DNA of 10,478 nt from Actinomycetota bacterium (GTDB lineage: Bacteria; Cyanobacteriota; Vampirovibrionia; Obscuribacterales; Obscuribacteraceae), in assembly GCA_903970355.1 (NCBI GenBank), contig CAJCIF010000051.1, positions 1 through 10,478 of the forward strand, given 5' to 3'. The position numbers were made by a program, and so were the translations under genes. Below are positions 1 through 7,828 of this stretch, piece after piece. The notes under the pieces are model-generated. The model did no database searches. It saw only the letters and a list, made by a program, of their open reading frames with translations, and was not told where the DNA came from. Numbering within the stretch: the first letter of the stretch is position 1; each line of letters starts with the position of its first letter.

Positions 1-1296
1 GCCCGAAAAGACTTGCTTTTGCATATTTCTGGACAAGACGACTTACCCTCAGCAATTGCTTCCTCTGGCAAGCTATTAGAAGTACCTGGAGCCAGAGGAG
101 CTGCAGTGGTTTGGGACGAGCGGTGTTTTCTGGTTGGTAAAACGCCTGATGAGCGACAGATCGCCCAGCTTGTTGCGAAGTTATCCGAGACTAACCTTAC
201 TGTATTCGTCAGTGATTCGGTATCAAAACACTTAGTCGTTGCAAATTCAATGGCAGTTTCTGCAAGCGGCTTGCTGGCGATTCGCTTAGCGACAAGCGGT
301 CTAAAATGGTTGCTATGGTTTCGTCCAGAACAATTAGAAGAGCTGAGTTGGGCCGGCAAACAGGAAGAACTCGAGCAAGGAGATTCGCATTTACACCCGC
401 GCAAGTCCTTTGAAATCTGGAAGGAAACAGTTTCCGGCAAGGCTGTCCCCTGGTTGAGTTGCGAAGTCCAAAATGCTCTTCAGTTGCGAACAGATGTTTT
501 GGACATAATTCTATCGATATCAGATAAAAAGCGTGCAGCTGATCTAGAACGACAAGTTAAAGAACTGGATTCGCTTTCACAGCAACTGCTCGTGACACGC
601 GACGCAGCTATGGAAGCCTCTCAGCGAAAATCCGAATTAGTATCAGTGGTAAGTCATGACTTGCGAACGCCGCTGACTTCAATTAAAGCAGCGCTTTCCC
701 TTCTTCTCAGCGGCCGTGTCTGTGAGATCGAGCCTGACGGTGCCGAGCTTGTAACGATAGCCGACTCTCGCTGTGACTTTCTGTTGAACTTGATTAACGA
801 TCTCTTGAATCTGGACAGCATAGAATCTGGTGGCCTCACACTTGAAAAATGTGAAGTGCCTGTTAGCAGTCTAATCGATGATGCTTTTCAAATCGTGCGC
901 TCCGCTGCCGACTTGCAAGGCATCACGCTTGTTGCTGAAGCTGAATCAATAACAGTCTTGGCAGACAAAGATCGATTACATCAAGTTCTGGTGAATCTGA
1001 TTTCCAATGCAATTAAGTTCTCTCCAGCGCACTCACGAATCATCGTGTCTGCGCAGTCAAGCAATGGAGTCACCACTATTAAAGTCGCCGATCAAGGCCG
1101 CGGCATACCCTTGGAGTTTAGGCAAACGATCTTTCAAAGGTTTAAGCAGGTCGAAGCTGCCGACCGTCACCAAAAGGGAGGCACCGGTCTAGGACTTGCC
1201 ATATGTAAGGCCTTAGTAGAAGCGCATGGTGGCGCCATTGGTGTCGAAAGTGAATTGCACAAGGGGAGTACGTTTTGGTTCTCTTTACCGTCATAG
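1..1296 (+). CDS. Phytochrome-type sensor histidine kinase, C-terminal part (5' end outside window)
   Basis: This is the PHY domain and kinase core of a bacteriophytochrome-like light sensor, which would autophosphorylate on His and pass phosphate to a response regulator. The frame is open to base 1. The first possible start (TTG at 13) falls inside the PHY domain, so the gene must begin upstream; residues below count from that TTG. PHY hallmarks are a G-R-A/T-P-like 'GKTPDE' near 44, 'LWFRPE', the tongue WAG (113-115) and the invariant PRxSF (129-133) followed by EIWKE. A short coiled-coil linker (about 175-205) leads to the H-box SHDLRTP with phospho-acceptor His215. The N-box Asn is 332, the G1 box DQGRG starts at 360, the F box is IFQRF, and the G2 box GGTGLG is 389-394, so the kinase looks active. 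The protein ends after the ATPase domain without a receiver. The PAS-GAF chromophore module, and hence the biliverdin-binding Cys, cannot be seen. No partner regulator follows within the window. Confidence 0.92.
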   Translation, partial: ARKDLLLHISGQDDLPSAIASSGKLLEVPGARGAAVVWDERCFLVGKTPDERQIAQLVAKLSETNLTVFVSDSVSKHLVVANSMAVSASGLLAIRLATSGLKWLLWFRPEQLEELSWAGKQEELEQGDSHLHPRKSFEIWKETVSGKAVPWLSCEVQNALQLRTDVLDIILSISDKKRAADLERQVKELDSLSQQLLVTRDAAMEASQRKSELVSVVSHDLRTPLTSIKAALSLLLSGRVCEIEPDGAELVTIADSRCDFLLNLINDLLNLDSIESGGLTLEKCEVPVSSLIDDAFQIVRSAADLQGITLVAEAESITVLADKDRLHQVLVNLISNAIKFSPAHSRIIVSAQSSNGVTTIKVADQGRGIPLEFRQTIFQRFKQVEAADRHQKGGTGLGLAICKALVEAHGGAIGVESELHKGSTFWFSLPS

Positions 1297-1333
1297 CAAC
1301 CTTGGCAATATTTGAGTTGCTGGAAGCCAAGCC

Positions 1334-1363
1334 TTGACAGGTACTGGCCATTCAATCGATTAT
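1334..1363 (+). promoter_or_regulatory. Candidate sigma-70-type promoter for the TPR-caspase gene
   Basis: A perfect TTGACA (1334-1339) is followed after 18 bases by GATTAT (1358-1363, four of six matches to TATAAT). It lies in the 146-base gap after the phytochrome kinase and would place a transcript start near 1370, giving a leader of about 70 bases before the TTG start at 1443. TATAAG at 1361-1366 overlaps but would need a 21-base spacer. This is based on motif matching only. Confidence 0.35.
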
Positions 1364-1442
1364 AAGCCAACTTTCGACCCAAAGCTGGATTCGTGAATCC
1401 ACTTTGATAGCCCCCATGAAGCAATCCGAGCAGTTTTAGCAA

Positions 1443-3998
1443 TTGAAGAAAAGCATCCACTACCGTAATACCGTATTTGGCATCAAACATTTTTGGCAGG
1501 CATTGGCAAGCATTTTTGGACTTGTCATTGTTGCTTCGCTCACAGTACCACTTAGTCGCGAAGCATCCGCGGCGGCAAGTTCAAAGCCGGCTGCACCACC
1601 ATCGGAAGCAGCGATGCTCATGGCGCAGGCCCAAACAAACTTCAGCCACGGCCGTTATCAGGAAGCCGTGCAATTGTACGAACAAGCGCGAAAACTTAGC
1701 GAGTTGACCCCTTATCAAAAAGCCCAGGTGACGCTCGGTTTAGCAGACGCCTACCGAGCCGTTGCCAAATATGCTGAGTCGGAAGAACTCTTCAAGAAAG
1801 CAATTGCGGATGCCGAACAAGACGATGCAAAAAATCTAAATAAGAAGGCCAGCCCAAACGGAGACCACGCCAGCGATCTGGTGCCCTACATGATGAGCGA
1901 TTTCTCTTTGCTTTACCTGGATCAAAGTAAGTTTGCCGAATGCGAGCAGGCTCTTAATGATTGCATTGCTCTTGCCACCAAAAAGGTCGGCCCAAATGAC
2001 ATAAACTTGGCGCTGCCACTAAACGGGCTCACCAGGCTGTATATCAAGTGGGGCAAATTGCGCGAAGCAAAAGAGATGAACGTCAAGGCGTTTAAATTAT
2101 TCACTACCCCTCAATCTAAAAATAATTGGTTATTCGCCTACACCGCATACAATTTGGCTCAGCTATTTGCAGAAAAGGGCGACTACAAAAAAGCTGAGCA
2201 AATGTATAAAGCTACGCTTCTTGGAATACAGAGCCTCTTTGGTTTTGAGCATGTTTACTGTGCCATCGTTTTGGAAGGGATGGGCGACATGTATCGAAAG
2301 GAAGGTCGCTTAAGCGATGCGAAAAAAGCATTTCAGCAGGTTCGTAGCATTCGCGCTGCCACATACTCCAAGGACCACCCGGAGTACGGCAAAGTGCTTC
2401 TCGACCTGTCTTTAGTTTATAGAGACGAGGGACGCTATGCAAAAGCGCAAGCGCTTTGCCAGCAGGCTACAACAATGATTGATAAGGGTCTGGGTCAGAA
2501 CAGCGTTGAGATATCCAAGTGTTGGATTACTGCTGCTTCTATTGCCCGCTATCAAGGACAATATTCGCAAGCCGAAGATTTAGCTCGACGCGCCATAGCT
2601 CTTGATCAAAAATTGCTCGGTGGCAATGAGCCTACCATTGCGCATGACATGGTAGAGCTAGCTAACATTCTCGCTGACGAGGGCAAATTAGATGATGCAG
2701 AAGCCTTGCTAAACAAGTCCCTTACGATAAGCAGCGATAAGCTTGGCCCTGAACATCCTGAAATTGCGGAAACTGTACAAAGCTTGGCCGCGATATATTT
2801 AGCCAAAAAAGATTATGCCAAAGCACAATCACTATACGAGCGAGCGCTAGCATTGGTCGAAAACTCATTCGGCAAAGAAAACACGAAGGTATTGGACAAT
2901 CTCCGTAATTTATCGGATTTGCTAATAGCTGAGGGGAAATATGAAAGTGCCGAGTCGTTTTTGAAAAGAGCTCTGCAAGTAGACCCTAAAAAATCTGCGT
3001 CATATGCCCGAGATCTAAACTCACTGGCAGATTTATATTCCAAGCAAAATAAAACAGCCGATGCAGTTGCAGCACACAAAGAAGCTGCCGAAATCGCTGC
3101 CTCATTACCGGGAGCTTCGTCGCTGCAAAAATACACGACGGCTGCGCTTTCAACCACTTCCCAGAATGATAGACCGGTTGCCGACAAATGGGCAATTGTT
3201 ATCGGTATCAGCAACTTCAAAGATCCATCAATCAATTTAAAATACGCGGCTAAAGATGCCACTGATTTTCGAAACGTGTTGATCTCTCAAGAAAACTTTC
3301 AGCCGGATCATGTTCAACTACTCACAGATGAAAATGCCACCAAAGACAAAATTATCTCCAAGCTAGGTGAAGGGTGGTTGGGTAAGCTTGCCAAAAAGGA
3401 CGATCTCGTAGTGGTTTATGTATCCAGCCACGGAAGCGCTTCTCAAGAAGACGTGAAGGTAAATTTTCTGGTTGCCGAAGACACCGACAAAAATAAATTA
3501 GTTTCCACTGGCATTCCGATGCAATGGTTGACGAAAATAGTTCAGGAGCAAGTGCACAGCAATCGAGTTGTGCTCGTACTGGATGTTTGCCATAGCGGAT
3601 CTGCAGCCATGGCTCCAAGCGAGAAAGCAGATTCCGACGATGTGGAAGACGATCCAGAGAACAGTGAAGCCAAAGGCATTTTCAGAACGGCAGGTCTAGA
3701 CGCGGATGCTCTCCGCTTGGGAAGCGGGCAAATTGTTCTGTGCTCTAGCCTTTCTGATCAGGTATCTTGGGAATCGAAGCACTATCAAAACAGCGTTTTT
3801 ACTCGACGCTTAATCGAGGCGCTCCAATGCAATGGCAAAGATACAACGCTACGCGAAGCCTACGAACAATTGAAATCATCAGTGGGTGCAGAAGTGCTGA
3901 GTGACCGTGGCGCTGTGCAAACGCCAAATCTTTCTAACAAGAATTGGTCCGGAGGAGATCCGGTTCTGGCAGTGCCCGCTACCGCTGCTCGACACTAA
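1443..3998 (+). CDS. Exported TPR protein with C-terminal caspase-like (peptidase C14) domain
   Basis: This is an 851-residue protein. The TTG at 1443 is the first usable start after an in-frame stop at 1437-1439. It gives a good Sec signal peptide: basic start KKSIHYR, hydrophobic core around 20-38, and a cleavage-like region ending in ASAAA near 45. No clear SD precedes it. Residues about 55-555 hold roughly twelve TPRs of the 42-residue kinesin-light-chain type, with recurrent A-x-x-Y-x-x-x-G-x-Y-x-x-A and G-x-E-H-P-E turns. From about 583 ([11 protein letters not shown]) comes a caspase-fold domain: a conserved YAAKDA segment, catalytic His663 in SSHGS, catalytic Cys716 in LDVCHSGSA, then an acidic linker (about 722-745) and a p10-like part with [11 protein letters not shown] and [10 protein letters not shown]. 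The dyad is intact, so peptidase activity is plausible, with Arg/Lys specificity expected if it behaves like orthocaspases. TPRs would bind a partner or substrate. Location is inferred to be periplasmic or extracellular. A promoter-like pair lies at 1334-1363. Confidence 0.9.
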   Translation: MKKSIHYRNTVFGIKHFWQALASIFGLVIVASLTVPLSREASAAASSKPAAPPSEAAMLMAQAQTNFSHGRYQEAVQLYEQARKLSELTPYQKAQVTLGLADAYRAVAKYAESEELFKKAIADAEQDDAKNLNKKASPNGDHASDLVPYMMSDFSLLYLDQSKFAECEQALNDCIALATKKVGPNDINLALPLNGLTRLYIKWGKLREAKEMNVKAFKLFTTPQSKNNWLFAYTAYNLAQLFAEKGDYKKAEQMYKATLLGIQSLFGFEHVYCAIVLEGMGDMYRKEGRLSDAKKAFQQVRSIRAATYSKDHPEYGKVLLDLSLVYRDEGRYAKAQALCQQATTMIDKGLGQNSVEISKCWITAASIARYQGQYSQAEDLARRAIALDQKLLGGNEPTIAHDMVELANILADEGKLDDAEALLNKSLTISSDKLGPEHPEIAETVQSLAAIYLAKKDYAKAQSLYERALALVENSFGKENTKVLDNLRNLSDLLIAEGKYESAESFLKRALQVDPKKSASYARDLNSLADLYSKQNKTADAVAAHKEAAEIAASLPGASSLQKYTTAALSTTSQNDRPVADKWAIVIGISNFKDPSINLKYAAKDATDFRNVLISQENFQPDHVQLLTDENATKDKIISKLGEGWLGKLAKKDDLVVVYVSSHGSASQEDVKVNFLVAEDTDKNKLVSTGIPMQWLTKIVQEQVHSNRVVLVLDVCHSGSAAMAPSEKADSDDVEDDPENSEAKGIFRTAGLDADALRLGSGQIVLCSSLSDQVSWESKHYQNSVFTRRLIEALQCNGKDTTLREAYEQLKSSVGAEVLSDRGAVQTPNLSNKNWSGGDPVLAVPATAARH

Positions 3999-4031
3999 CA
4001 GAGTATGTAGATGTGTATGTGCCAGTGGGAA

Positions 4032-4066
4032 TTGTTAGAATCATGCGATTGCGTATCGCTTGTTAC
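4032..4066 (+). repeat. Two-part dispersed repeat, copy 1
   Basis: TTGTTAGAATCAT (4032-4044), 13 unrelated bases, then GCTTGTTAC (4058-4066). The same two blocks with the same 13-base gap recur at 4723-4757. This copy sits directly upstream of the SD and start of the DUF4337-like gene. Function is unknown; a bipartite protein-binding site is possible, and chance cannot be excluded. Confidence 0.35.
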
Positions 4067-4081
4067 CAAGAGGATTGAGCC

Positions 4082-4684
4082 ATGGAAGAAGGCCCAGAAC
4101 CGCAAGAGTTGATGGAGCATGTCGATCATAATCTTGAATCGAAAGAAGAAGGAAGGCACGGGTCTAAGAAGGAAGGCAACAAGCATCTCAGAGCCGCGGT
4201 TACTGCGGCTATTCTTGCCGTTTTAGCAGCTCTTGGTTCGTTGCTTTCCGGACATGCCGCCAACGAAGCAATTTTGCTTCAATCGCAAGCATCCGATCAA
4301 TGGTCTTATTTTCAAGCGAAAAGCATCAAATCACATCTCTATGAGAACGACCGAACTCTCATCGAGGCCTTCGCACAAATCGCCGGAAATAAATCCGGAG
4401 GTGACGAACTAGTGAAGACCAAACTCGAATCAAAAATAGCCGATTTCGAGAAGCAGAAAAAGGAAGTAGAAGACAAAGCTAGAGATTTGGAGAAAGAAAG
4501 CTCGCACGAATTTAGCGAGCACCAACTTTATTCATTAGCCGTGGCTTCTTTTCAAATTGGTATTGTCATTGCATCAGTCTCGATTCTGGTAGATGCTGGA
4601 GCACTATACGCATGTAGCATCGTGGGCGGTGCCGCTGGAATTGTACTTCTGGTAATGGGCTATACCTTACCTATGACCAAGTGA
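4082..4684 (+). CDS. DUF4337-like membrane protein
   Basis: This is a 200-residue protein of unknown function that resembles the DUF4337 family by recall of its hallmark pattern: a hydrophobic helix followed by a small-residue SGHAANEA segment and Q-A-S-D-Q-W-x-Y-x-Q-A-K-S-I-K. The N-terminus (1-36) is acidic then basic and His-containing. TM1 is about 37-57. A charged Lys/Glu-rich coiled coil lies at about 106-140. TM2 (about 151-171) and TM3 (about 173-194) end the protein, leaving a short tail. The central helical part would sit on one side of the membrane. The ATG at 4082 is supported by AAGAGGA at 4068-4074, seven bases upstream. The 83-base gap from the caspase gene contains no convincing terminator, so co-transcription with it is possible. 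No enzymatic motif is visible. Confidence 0.8.
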   Translation: MEEGPEPQELMEHVDHNLESKEEGRHGSKKEGNKHLRAAVTAAILAVLAALGSLLSGHAANEAILLQSQASDQWSYFQAKSIKSHLYENDRTLIEAFAQIAGNKSGGDELVKTKLESKIADFEKQKKEVEDKARDLEKESSHEFSEHQLYSLAVASFQIGIVIASVSILVDAGALYACSIVGGAAGIVLLVMGYTLPMTK

Positions 4685-4707
4685 ACCTATGACCCAGTGA
4701 TGTATGG

Positions 4708-4797
4708 TTGTTGGATGATGCGTTGTTGGAATCATATTTTGTTAGCGAGCTTGTTACGCAGAATGCGGCTTTTGGGGATTGTTGTTTCGAAGTTGTT
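4708..4797 (+). repeat. Cluster of TTGTT motifs in intergenic region
   Basis: TTGTT occurs seven times on the plus strand in about 90 bases, starting at 4708, 4723, 4739, 4751, 4779, 4782 and 4793. The first two are part of an exact GTTGTTGGA direct repeat (4707-4715 and 4722-4730). The strand is strongly T/G-biased here and there is no credible reading frame. It could be an array of protein-binding sites upstream of the papain-like gene or simply a low-complexity stretch. Confidence 0.4.
4723..4757 (+). repeat. Two-part dispersed repeat, copy 2
   Basis: TTGTTGGAATCAT (4723-4735) and GCTTGTTAC (4749-4757), separated by 13 bases. This matches the pair at 4032-4066 in 12 of 13 and 9 of 9 positions, while the 13-base spacers do not match. 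It lies 38 bases after the stop of the DUF4337-like gene, inside the TTGTT-rich stretch. Confidence 0.35.
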
Positions 4798-4805
4798 AAA
4801 AGCCG
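4766..4805. repeat. 8-bp perfect inverted repeat with 24-base loop
   Basis: CGGCTTTT (4766-4773) and AAAAGCCG (4798-4805) are perfect complements, extendable outward by two G-U pairs. The 24-base loop is G/T-rich. No run of T follows on either strand, so it does not look like an intrinsic terminator. An operator-like palindrome or an RNA hairpin in the leader of the next gene are both possible. Together with 4685-4765 and 4806-4980 this stretch holds no gene that I can support. Confidence 0.4.
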
Positions 4806-4980
4806 TGCCCTGTGAGGCTCATATGGATCTTGACAATATGTTATAAAAACGTAAGCTAAGGAGACGTCCTAAGCAGAACGTTTGTCTTCCGTCCAACTTA
4901 CTAGTCCGGCTCTTATCTATTTCAGATCTTCACATCGCATCGTGAGGTTCTCTGATTTTTCTTGGGATCAATTTATAAGC

Positions 4981-7188
4981 ATGTTTGACACTCAACTAGA
5001 CGTACCAAAAGAAGCACCGAAGCCAACGGATTCTTCCACCTTTGATTCGATGCAACTGCTTAAAAGTTTCAATCAGACCAAAGGCGATTCGAGCAACACC
5101 TCTAAAGCTTCTCTCGACAATCTTAATACCGCTTCCTTGTATGCGGGCCTAGGTGGTGACATTGCCTCTACTCCAAAGAACGGCACTCAGACTCCCGACG
5201 TTGCCACCACACCAAAAGGCGACACGCAAACTGCAGAAGGTACCGCAGCCAATCAAGGCAAAACTGCCGATGCTACTCCAGCTTCTCAACCCGAAACAAA
5301 AACTGCTGATGCTACTCCCCCTGCTCCTCAAGCTGAAACAAAAACTGTTGATGCTACTCCCCCTGCTCCTCAAGCCGAAACAAAAACTGCTGATGCCACT
5401 CCTGCTCCTCAAGCTGAAACAAAGACTGCTGAAACAAAGACACCTGAAGTTGCTACCACTGTAACTCCTCAAAGTGACACAAAGACACCTTCAGAAACAA
5501 AAACTGTTGAAACTGCCGCTGTTACTCCAAAAGATGCAACAACTACAGATGGTGCTGCCGCTCAAGGTGAAGCTAAGGGCAAAGAGACCCAGCCGGAAGC
5601 AAAAGATTCGAAAACCGAAAATTCCGATGCTCCAAAAGCAGATCGTGATACGGAGCGTCAGAAGTTAGAAACTTGGGGTAAGTCTCACCTTCGGGGTGAT
5701 GAACAAAAAAACTTTCTAGCCGATGTTGGTAAGTTGAACGATCGCGCCGATCCTGCAAAGGGTGATCTAAGCGATCAACAAGTGGCCGATACATTTAAAG
5801 CCGTCAACGATATGGTGACTACCGGTGACACTGCTGCGATGAGCCAAAGTTATAGAGCCGGAGTAGCAGAGCAGGTTCTTCACAATGCTGCTGATCCCGA
5901 TGACGGTAAATCGATGTATCAAGGTGACCACGGTTCGTGCGTATTGGCTTCGGCTGAATATGTCGCTTACAAAAAGGATCCTGCCGATGCAGCCAATTTG
6001 ATGCGTGATATGACAGTAGGAGGACAGCACACTGATAAAAATGGAGTAACGGTCAAGCTCAAGGATGAATATGAGCTGCCGAAGCCGGACGCAAAAAATT
6101 CGGAGGCCGCTCTCTATGAAGAAGGCGGACGAAATGTAGCAGATGGCATTTACCAGCACACAGTGGCTAATTTACATTATGGAGCCAATCCAGATAGTGA
6201 TGGCAACACATTGCGGTATGACCACAAAAACCCACCGGCAGATCAACCAGATCCAAAACACCCGGACGAAGGAGATCGTTTGGTAAGTTACAACAAGGAC
6301 GGTGTTGGCACGAACGTAAAAGATGCTGATGGAAAAGACGTGAATGTTCCTTCTATCCACGCTGAAAATGTTAGTAAAATCATCGGAAATGTTGGTGGGG
6401 ATGCTGATCCAGACAAGTCACTCATAGCTCATCGGAAGAATGATACAACAGCTGATGAAGCAAACAACACGGTAATCGAGAATGAAGACCAGCTGAAAAC
6501 AAAGCTGCAAGAGCTGCAAGATAAAGGCGGTTTCCCTGCCACTATCCGGGTCAACGCAAATGTTGAACCATTCCGTTCCCAATCAGGTGGTGATTATACT
6601 TCCGGTGACGATGGAGGTTCCGGTGGTGCACACCAGGTAACAATAACAGGCTACAAAGACGGGCAAGCGACCATCAAGAATACAGCTAGTACAGAACGAA
6701 GTGGTCCACTGGGCGTCGATCAATTGTGGGCAGCAATGCATGATGATGATGGTGCCAGAAATGAGCTAAATCACCAGGTAGCTAAAGATTGGGTGAATGG
6801 AAAGGTTGATCCAGAGAAAGCCAACGAAGCTAATCAATTGGCGGACGACCGAAAAGTCAGTGCAGAAAACGCCACGAGCGATTGGCGACGTGCGCTAAAC
6901 GATGTAATCGCTGAACACAATGGAACAGAGCAACTGCAGCTCTTGCAAACTGCCAAACAGCAAGGCATTACTGGTGGTGAAGAGTATCTCCAAGGATTGG
7001 CTCAAGCAGCTAACCAGGTCCAGAAAGATCATAAAGGCACTGCGGATATGACGCCAGAACAACGCAGAGAAAATACAGCGCAATATTTGCAAGATAGTCA
7101 AGCATACTATAAAGCAATGGGTCAGTTGAGCGCACAAGATCGAAGCCGCGTATTCGATTACTTAGCCGACCTTCAGAAAGATAATTGA
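4981..7188 (+). CDS. Large protein with Thr/Pro-rich linker and putative papain-like cysteine protease domain
   Basis: This is not a named family I recognise; it has 735 residues from ATG 4981. A TTG at 4882 would add 33 residues, but neither start has a well-placed SD (AAGGAG at 4858-4863 is too far from both). There is no signal peptide. Residues about 60-220 are a disordered Thr/Pro/Ala/Lys/Glu linker with 13-14-residue repeats of ETKTADATPPAPQA type. A charged helical stretch (about 225-305) precedes Q314-G-D-H-G-S-C320, close to papain's Q19-GSCGS-C25. A second block begins with an L-x-x-x-L helix and FPATIRVNANVEPF, then GGAH551QVTITGY and IKN567. Gln-Cys spacing (6) and His-Asn spacing (16) equal papain's. 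The Cys-His interval (231) exceeds papain's (134) because of an Asp/Asn-rich insert. The tail (about 605-735) is helical and Gln-rich. I infer a clan CA peptidase or a relative; substrate and location are unknown. Confidence 0.85.
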   Translation: MFDTQLDVPKEAPKPTDSSTFDSMQLLKSFNQTKGDSSNTSKASLDNLNTASLYAGLGGDIASTPKNGTQTPDVATTPKGDTQTAEGTAANQGKTADATPASQPETKTADATPPAPQAETKTVDATPPAPQAETKTADATPAPQAETKTAETKTPEVATTVTPQSDTKTPSETKTVETAAVTPKDATTTDGAAAQGEAKGKETQPEAKDSKTENSDAPKADRDTERQKLETWGKSHLRGDEQKNFLADVGKLNDRADPAKGDLSDQQVADTFKAVNDMVTTGDTAAMSQSYRAGVAEQVLHNAADPDDGKSMYQGDHGSCVLASAEYVAYKKDPADAANLMRDMTVGGQHTDKNGVTVKLKDEYELPKPDAKNSEAALYEEGGRNVADGIYQHTVANLHYGANPDSDGNTLRYDHKNPPADQPDPKHPDEGDRLVSYNKDGVGTNVKDADGKDVNVPSIHAENVSKIIGNVGGDADPDKSLIAHRKNDTTADEANNTVIENEDQLKTKLQELQDKGGFPATIRVNANVEPFRSQSGGDYTSGDDGGSGGAHQVTITGYKDGQATIKNTASTERSGPLGVDQLWAAMHDDDGARNELNHQVAKDWVNGKVDPEKANEANQLADDRKVSAENATSDWRRALNDVIAEHNGTEQLQLLQTAKQQGITGGEEYLQGLAQAANQVQKDHKGTADMTPEQRRENTAQYLQDSQAYYKAMGQLSAQDRSRVFDYLADLQKDN
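5293..5415 (+). repeat. In-frame tandem repeat in the linker of the papain-like protein
   Basis: Three tandem units of 42, 42 and 39 bases start at 5293, 5335 and 5377, each opening with GAAACAAAAACTG and closing with CCTGCTCCTCAAGC plus one base. They encode E-T-K-T-A/V-D-A-T-(P)-P-A-P-Q-A. A decayed fourth part (ETKTAETKTPE) follows. Units differ by whole codons only, as expected for a coding repeat that expands and contracts by slippage or unequal recombination. The encoded segment is probably a flexible spacer. Confidence 0.85.
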
Positions 7189-7279
7189 GACTTTCTCAAA
7201 TCTAGGTCCAATTCGGAACAAGTCGGCGAACTTAGCCGTCTTATAGCTTGGTCTCTGATTCGTAAAGCAGGAGAATGCT

Positions 7280-7828
7280 ATGTCACGTAAGATTCAAATC
7301 GTGCTGTCTGCCCTTGCAGTTCTGTCTATCTGTCCAACAATGTCCTTTGCCAAGGATGAAACTACTGGTGGCAAGATGTCTACTGCAAGTACTCAAGACA
7401 TAATCAACACGCTGCGAAGCAAAGGTTCTTTTCATAAGATGCTAGACGGATTGGACACCGCTTATAATCTTGATAACACTTTGAAAGGCAAGGGACCATT
7501 CACCGTTTTTGCCGCAGATGATAAAGCCTGGTCCAAGCTAAATCAGGCTGATCAGGACACACTATTTGCCAATAAGAAAAAGTTGGCACAAGTACTGTCA
7601 TATGAAGTCATCAAAGGCGAAAAACTTAACTCCCAAGCTTTAGGAACCATGGCTTCAGTTAAATCCATGGAAGGCCACGAAATTCGTCTATCAACAAAAG
7701 ATGATTCAGACAAAAAGAAAGCCGGTTTATATGCCGATAAGGCTCGGATAAAAACAGCTGACATTCAATGCAGCAACGGCATCATCCATATAGTGGACGC
7801 ACCAATCATGCCGCCGTTGGCCGAATAA
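7280..7828 (+). CDS. Secreted fasciclin (FAS1) domain protein
   Basis: This is a 182-residue protein with one FAS1 domain, a fold found in extracellular adhesion and matrix proteins. A Sec signal peptide (basic SRK, hydrophobic IQIVLSALAVLSI) probably ends after SFA at 24. The first conserved FAS1 motif is GPFTVFAADDKAW (72-84), the middle Y-E-V-I-K-G segment is about 108-113, and the second motif is NGIIHIVDAPIMPP (166-179). The length is that of a typical single-domain family member. The start is well supported: AGGAG at 7269-7273 lies six bases before the ATG. It is separated by 91 bases from the papain-like gene, so co-transcription is possible but not shown. Its last 23 bases overlap the 3' end of the opposite-strand monooxygenase gene. 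A surface or periplasmic location is inferred; the ligand is unknown. Confidence 0.92.
   Translation: MSRKIQIVLSALAVLSICPTMSFAKDETTGGKMSTASTQDIINTLRSKGSFHKMLDGLDTAYNLDNTLKGKGPFTVFAADDKAWSKLNQADQDTLFANKKKLAQVLSYEVIKGEKLNSQALGTMASVKSMEGHEIRLSTKDDSDKKKAGLYADKARIKTADIQCSNGIIHIVDAPIMPPLAE

Noticed and set aside
1301..1331. Terminator after the phytochrome kinase (CTTGGC / GCCAAG)
   Set aside because: The stem is only 6 bp with a 19-base loop and no T-run follows.
1167..1490. Minus-strand open frame of 107 codons spanning the gap after the phytochrome kinase
   Set aside because: Most of it is antisense to the kinase G2 box and the caspase gene's signal peptide; no family resemblance or SD.
2813..3262. 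Minus-strand open frame of 149 codons inside the TPR-caspase gene
   Set aside because: It lies wholly antisense to well-conserved TPR and caspase sequence, with no SD and no recognisable domain.
4830..4858. Promoter for the papain-like gene (perfect TTGACA at 4830-4835)
   Set aside because: The TATAAA at 4842-4847 is only six bases away, and at 16-18 bases there is only a poor match (TAAGCT), so no proper pair can be supported.
5293..5415. Possible CRISPR array
   Set aside because: The units are directly adjacent, in frame and without unique spacers.
5149..5472. Overlapping open frames on both strands in the linker region, Leu/Lys-rich or Ser/Cys-rich
   Set aside because: These are by-products of the low-complexity 42-base repeats read in other frames.
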